Origin: Propylenella binzhouense
Lineage (GTDB): Bacteria > Pseudomonadota > Alphaproteobacteria > Rhizobiales > Afifellaceae
Direction: 5' to 3'
Length of the DNA stretch: 37,437 bases
Assembly: GCF_009866965.1 (NCBI RefSeq)
Contig: NZ_SPKJ01000036.1
Span: forward strand, 1-37,437
This document shows, in pieces, positions 34,305-37,437 of this stretch. Numbering within the stretch: position 1 is the first letter of the stretch; every line of letters begins with the position of its first letter. Made by a program: the position numbers and the translations under genes. The notes beneath the pieces are model-generated. The model worked only from the letters and a program-made list of their open reading frames with translations. It did not search any database and was not told where the DNA came from.

Positions 34305-34790
34305 TTGCCCGACGGACAATCCCTGGACATCACGATCACGGTCAACGGAGAAGCCCGCACGGTCGTCGTCGATACCCGCACGACGCTCCTCGACGCGCTC
34401 CGCGACCGGCTGCACCTTTCCGGCACCAAGAAGGGCTGCGGGCTCGGCCAGTGCGGCGCCTGCACCGTGCTCCTCGACGGCCGCAGGATCGTCTCCTGCC
34501 TGACCTTCGCCGTGATGGCCGAGGGAAAGGCCGTGACCACCATCGAGGGCCTCGCGCAGGACGGCAGCCTGCACCCGCTCCAGGCCGCCTTCGTCGAGCA
34601 CGATGCGTTCCAGTGCGGCTATTGCACGCCCGGGCAGATCATGTCGGCGGCCGGCCTCCTCTCGGAGGGGCGCAACGGCACCGACGACGAGATCCGCGAC
34701 CTGATGAGCGGAAACATCTGCCGGTGCGGGGCCTATACGAACATCCTCGCCGCGATCCGCGACGTGCTGCCGCGGGAGAGCGGGCGGTGA
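34305..34790 (+). CDS. paoA: Aldehyde oxidoreductase [2Fe-2S] subunit (PaoA-like)
   Basis: A 161-aa xanthine oxidase-family iron-sulfur subunit. The plant-type cluster uses Cys45, Cys50, Cys53 and Cys65 (GCGLGQCGAC and SC). The second cluster uses Cys104, Cys107, Cys139 and Cys141 (QCGYCTPGQ and CRCG). Unlike E. coli PaoA there is no Tat signal, so the complex should be cytosolic. The start is TTG 34305, with GGGAG eight bases upstream and no better ATG. The stop overlaps the paoB GTG start. Confidence 0.93.
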   Translation: MPDGQSLDITITVNGEARTVVVDTRTTLLDALRDRLHLSGTKKGCGLGQCGACTVLLDGRRIVSCLTFAVMAEGKAVTTIEGLAQDGSLHPLQAAFVEHDAFQCGYCTPGQIMSAAGLLSEGRNGTDDEIRDLMSGNICRCGAYTNILAAIRDVLPRESGR

Positions 34791-35764
34791 ACCCGTTCCG
34801 CTATCGGACGGCGGCCGACCCCGACGCGGCGATCGGCGCGGCGCTCGGCGGGGCGACCTTCATCGCCGGCGGCACCGATCTCATCCAGCTCATGCAGGAG
34901 GGCATAGCGGCGCCCGATCTGCTGATGGATATCAACGGGATCGGATATTCCGGCGTCGCGAGCGACCTCGACGGCATCCGGATCGGGGCGCTGACGCGCC
35001 TTGCCGAGGTCGCCGACGACCCGACCGTCCGGGCGCGCTTCCCCCTCGTCCGCGAAGCGATCGAATCGACGGCGTCGGGCCAGGTCCGCAACATGGCGAC
35101 GGTCGGCGGCAATCTCCTGCAGAAGACGCGCTGCCTCTATTTCCGCGACCGGGCGGCGCCCTGCAACAAGCGTGCGCCGGGCACCGGATGCTCCGCTTTC
35201 GAAGGCCAGAACCGGATCAACGCCGTCCTCGGCGCCAGCGCGCATTGCATCGCCACGCATCCTTCGGATCTCGCGGTGGCGCTCGTCGCCGCGGATGCCG
35301 AGGTGATCCTGCGCGGGCCCGCCGGCGAGCGCACGGTGCTCCTCGAATCCTTTTACCGCCTGCCGGAGGACCGGCCCGACATCGAGACGGTCCTGGAGCC
35401 CGGCGAGCTCATTGTCGGCGTCTGGCTGCCGATCGCCGCGGCGGCGCGCCGCTCACGCTACGTGAAGGTGCGGGACCGGGCCTCCTTCGAATGGGCGCTC
35501 GCCTCCTGTGCCGCCGCGATCGCCACCGACGGCGGCGAGGTGCTCGAGGCCCGCCTCGCGGTCGGCGGCGTCGCGACGAAGCCGTGGCGGCTCGCGCGGT
35601 CGGAAGCGGCCTTGGTCGGCCGTCCGTTCGGGCCGGGCGCGATCCGGGAGGCTGCTGCCCTTGCCGCCGAGGGCGCCGAGCCGCGCGGCCGCAATGCCTA
35701 CAAGGTCCCGCTGCTGGTGGCGACGGTCGAACGGACGCTGATGGAACTGAGGGGCGCCGGATGA
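34787..35764 (+). CDS. paoB: Aldehyde oxidoreductase FAD subunit with Fe-S loop (PaoB-like)
   Basis: A 325-aa FAD-binding subunit of the CO dehydrogenase/xanthine oxidase family. FAD contacts are in FIAGGTDLIQLM and NMATVGGNLLQKTRC. A loop with Cys116, Cys126, Cys135 and Cys154 (CLYFRDRAAPC, GTGC, AHC) matches the extra [4Fe-4S] cluster described for E. coli PaoB, which separates it from CO dehydrogenases. It passes electrons from molybdenum via Fe-S to FAD. GTG 34787 overlaps the paoA stop; the longer open frame is out of family. Its stop overlaps paoC (ATGA). Confidence 0.93.
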   Translation: MNPFRYRTAADPDAAIGAALGGATFIAGGTDLIQLMQEGIAAPDLLMDINGIGYSGVASDLDGIRIGALTRLAEVADDPTVRARFPLVREAIESTASGQVRNMATVGGNLLQKTRCLYFRDRAAPCNKRAPGTGCSAFEGQNRINAVLGASAHCIATHPSDLAVALVAADAEVILRGPAGERTVLLESFYRLPEDRPDIETVLEPGELIVGVWLPIAAAARRSRYVKVRDRASFEWALASCAAAIATDGGEVLEARLAVGGVATKPWRLARSEAALVGRPFGPGAIREAAALAAEGAEPRGRNAYKVPLLVATVERTLMELRGAG

Positions 35765-37437
35765 ACGGGATCGTCGGACAGCCGGTCAGCCGGGTCGACG
35801 GCGCGGCCAAGGTCACCGGCGGCGCCCGCTACGCCGCCGAGTTCGCCGTTCCGGGCCTGGTCCATGCCGCGCTTGTGGCGAGCACGGTCGCGAAGGGCCT
35901 GGTCGCAGCGATCGACATTGCGGCGGCGGCCGCCGCGCCGGGCGTGCTCGCCGTCCTCACCCACGAGAACGCGATGCGGCTCCCCTATCGCCCGATGGAG
36001 CGGCGTCCGGCGGTCGACCCCAAGGCGGGCGAGCAGCTGAAGGTGCTGCAGGGGCCGGAGATCCTCTTCTGCGGCCAGCCGGTCGCGCTCGTCGTGGCGG
36101 AAAGCCCGGAGCAGGCCGTGCACGCCGCGGGGCTCGTGGCGGTCCGCGAGCAGCCCGAGCCGGCGGCCACCGCCTTCGACACGGACGGGGCGTACAGCCC
36201 GAGCGAGGCGAGCGCCAAAGCCGGCCGGGCCGGCGAGACGCGCCGCGGCGACGCCGAGGCGGCCTTCCGGGCCGCGCCCGTCACGATCGACGCGACCTAC
36301 ACGCTGCCGCGCGAGCACCACAATGCGATGGAGCTTCACGCCACGATCGCGTCCTGGGAAGGCGAGCGGCTGACGCTCTTCGACAAGACGCAATGGGTCG
36401 ACAACGACCGCAACGAGATCGCCCATGTCTTCGGCATCCCGAAGGAGGACATCCGGGTGATCTCGCCCTTCGTGGGCGGCGCCTTCGGCTCGGCGCTGCG
36501 CACCTGGCCGCATGTCGCGCTGGCCGCGCTCGCGGCGAGGCATGTCGGCCGGCCCGTCCGGCTGGAGCTCACGCGGCGCGAGCTCTACAGCATGGTCGGC
36601 TTCCGCCCGCATACTGTTCAGCGCCTCCGCCTCGGCGCCGAGCGCGACGGCCGGCTCCGCGCCATCGCCTATGAGGGGGTCGGGCAGACCTCGGCCTATG
36701 AGGAATATGCCGAGACCGCGGCCTCGCCGGCGCGCAACACCTATTCCTGCCCGAACGTCGCGACCAAGTACCGGCTCGCCGCGATGAACACCAACACGCC
36801 GACGCCGATGCGCGCGCCCGGCATCGTCACGGGCAATTTCGCCCTCGAGGCCGCCATGGACGAGCTTGCCAAAGCGCTCGGGCTCGACCCCCTGGAGCTG
36901 AGGCTCCGGAACTATGCCGAGCGCGACGAGGCGAAGGACCTGCCCTGGTCGAGCAAGGAGCTCCGGACCTGCTATGCGCGCGCGGCCGAGCGCTTCGGCT
37001 GGGCCCGCCGGTCGCCGGCGCCCCGTTCCATGCGGGAGGGGCACGATCTGATCGGATGGGGCATGGCGACCGCGATCTACCACGCCGACCGGGCGCCGGC
37101 CTCCGCCTCCGCCGCGCTCTTCGCCAACGGCACGGCGACGATCCGCAGCGCCGCGTCCGACATGGGTCCGGGCACCTACACCGCGATGACCCAGATCGCC
37201 GCCGACGCGCTCGGCCTGCCGCTCGAGCGCGTCCGCTTCGAGCTCGGCGACACCGACATGCCGCCGGCGCCGGTCCATGGCGGGTCGATCACGGCGGCGA
37301 GCATCGGCAATGCCGTCCACGCCGCCTGCGAGGCGCTCAAGGCAAAGCTCGGGGAGGCGGCGCGCGTGCCGGGCGGCCCCTTCGCCGGGCGCGATGCCGG
37401 CGCGATCGTCGCGCGCGACGGCGGCCTCGCGGCAGGC
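35761..37437 (+). CDS. paoC: Aldehyde oxidoreductase molybdenum subunit (PaoC-like), 5' part
   Basis: 559 codons are present before the right edge; E. coli PaoC has about 730, so roughly a quarter is missing. The molybdopterin cytosine dinucleotide subunit shows VDGAAKVTGGARYAAEF at the start, then PREHHNAMELHATIASWEGE, SPFVGGAFGSALRTWPHVAL and TPTPMRAPGIVTGNFALEAA. The catalytic Glu lies beyond the window. The enzyme oxidises aldehydes to acids. A PaoD-like maturation protein would be expected downstream but is not visible. Confidence 0.93.
   Translation, partial: MNGIVGQPVSRVDGAAKVTGGARYAAEFAVPGLVHAALVASTVAKGLVAAIDIAAAAAAPGVLAVLTHENAMRLPYRPMERRPAVDPKAGEQLKVLQGPEILFCGQPVALVVAESPEQAVHAAGLVAVREQPEPAATAFDTDGAYSPSEASAKAGRAGETRRGDAEAAFRAAPVTIDATYTLPREHHNAMELHATIASWEGERLTLFDKTQWVDNDRNEIAHVFGIPKEDIRVISPFVGGAFGSALRTWPHVALAALAARHVGRPVRLELTRRELYSMVGFRPHTVQRLRLGAERDGRLRAIAYEGVGQTSAYEEYAETAASPARNTYSCPNVATKYRLAAMNTNTPTPMRAPGIVTGNFALEAAMDELAKALGLDPLELRLRNYAERDEAKDLPWSSKELRTCYARAAERFGWARRSPAPRSMREGHDLIGWGMATAIYHADRAPASASAALFANGTATIRSAASDMGPGTYTAMTQIAADALGLPLERVRFELGDTDMPPAPVHGGSITAASIGNAVHAACEALKAKLGEAARVPGGPFAGRDAGAIVARDGGLAAG

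Noticed and set aside
1-37437. Insertion sequences, phage or integrase genes, CRISPR arrays, rRNA and tRNA genes
   Set aside because: None found on either strand: no transposase or integrase motifs among the proteins, no regularly spaced repeats, and no cloverleaf-like sequence noticed. Reading by eye could miss a tRNA, so a tRNA scan would settle this.

Overview
The window is a GC-rich (roughly 70%, by eye) bacterial chromosome segment with dense, often overlapping genes. MucR/Ros, DUF5330, DUF6456, a stand-alone DnaA domain-IV regulator and an AqpS-type arsenic operon all point to an alphaproteobacterium of the Hyphomicrobiales (Rhizobiales). The genus cannot be fixed from the sequence alone. 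I see no insertion sequence, integrase, CRISPR array, rRNA or tRNA; it reads as ordinary core and accessory chromosome.

Layout. 1-541: truncated membrane protein on the minus strand. 798-3749: DUF5330 protein and SufE on plus, DUF6456 protein and DnaA-C-like regulator on minus, a small DUF6477-like protein on plus and MucR on minus. 3989-9831: seven-gene Mrp (Mnh/Pha) Na+/H+ antiporter operon mnhABCDEFG on minus, with almost every junction overlapping by a few bases. 9988-12014: arsenic operon arsR - arsC (LMW-phosphatase fold) - aqpS - arsC (glutaredoxin fold) on minus. 12105-13679: DyP peroxidase. 13905-16963: oligopeptidase B, 4-oxalocrotonate tautomerase and Fe/Mn superoxide dismutase. 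17171-18586: cytochrome c' followed by a diheme cytochrome c. 18602-19850: small secreted cysteine protein and a class IV (branched-chain) aminotransferase. 20085-25646: haloacid dehalogenase, a putative 61-aa protein, LOG-family protein, M20 dipeptidase, HerA-like ATPase, and DUF2267-like and DUF4332 proteins. 25716-29293: methylmalonyl-CoA mutase small and large subunits. 29303-33632: GalE and a GT4 glycosyltransferase diverging from an FtsH protease. 33714-37437: a PEBP (YbhB) protein and a PaoABC-type molybdenum aldehyde oxidoreductase whose large subunit runs off the right edge.

How it fits together. Several modules deal with stress: Na+/pH homeostasis (Mrp), arsenate reduction with arsenite efflux through a channel, peroxide and superoxide defence (DyP, SOD), NO or electron handling (cytochrome c'), membrane protein quality control (FtsH) and aldehyde detoxification (Pao). 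MutAB gives propionate/methylmalonyl-CoA metabolism.

Most worth a second look are the arsenic operon (two unrelated arsenate reductases around an AqpS with valine at the selectivity-filter position and no pump, plus a near-leaderless promoter overlapped by an ArsR-type dyad); a perfect 9-bp dyad in front of the DnaA-C-like regulator; two interleaved dyads before the DUF5330 gene; a CRP/FNR-like box and hairpin before ftsH; the lack of a B12 domain in MutA; and two small uncharacterised proteins. No wholly new system is obvious, and these are offered as leads.
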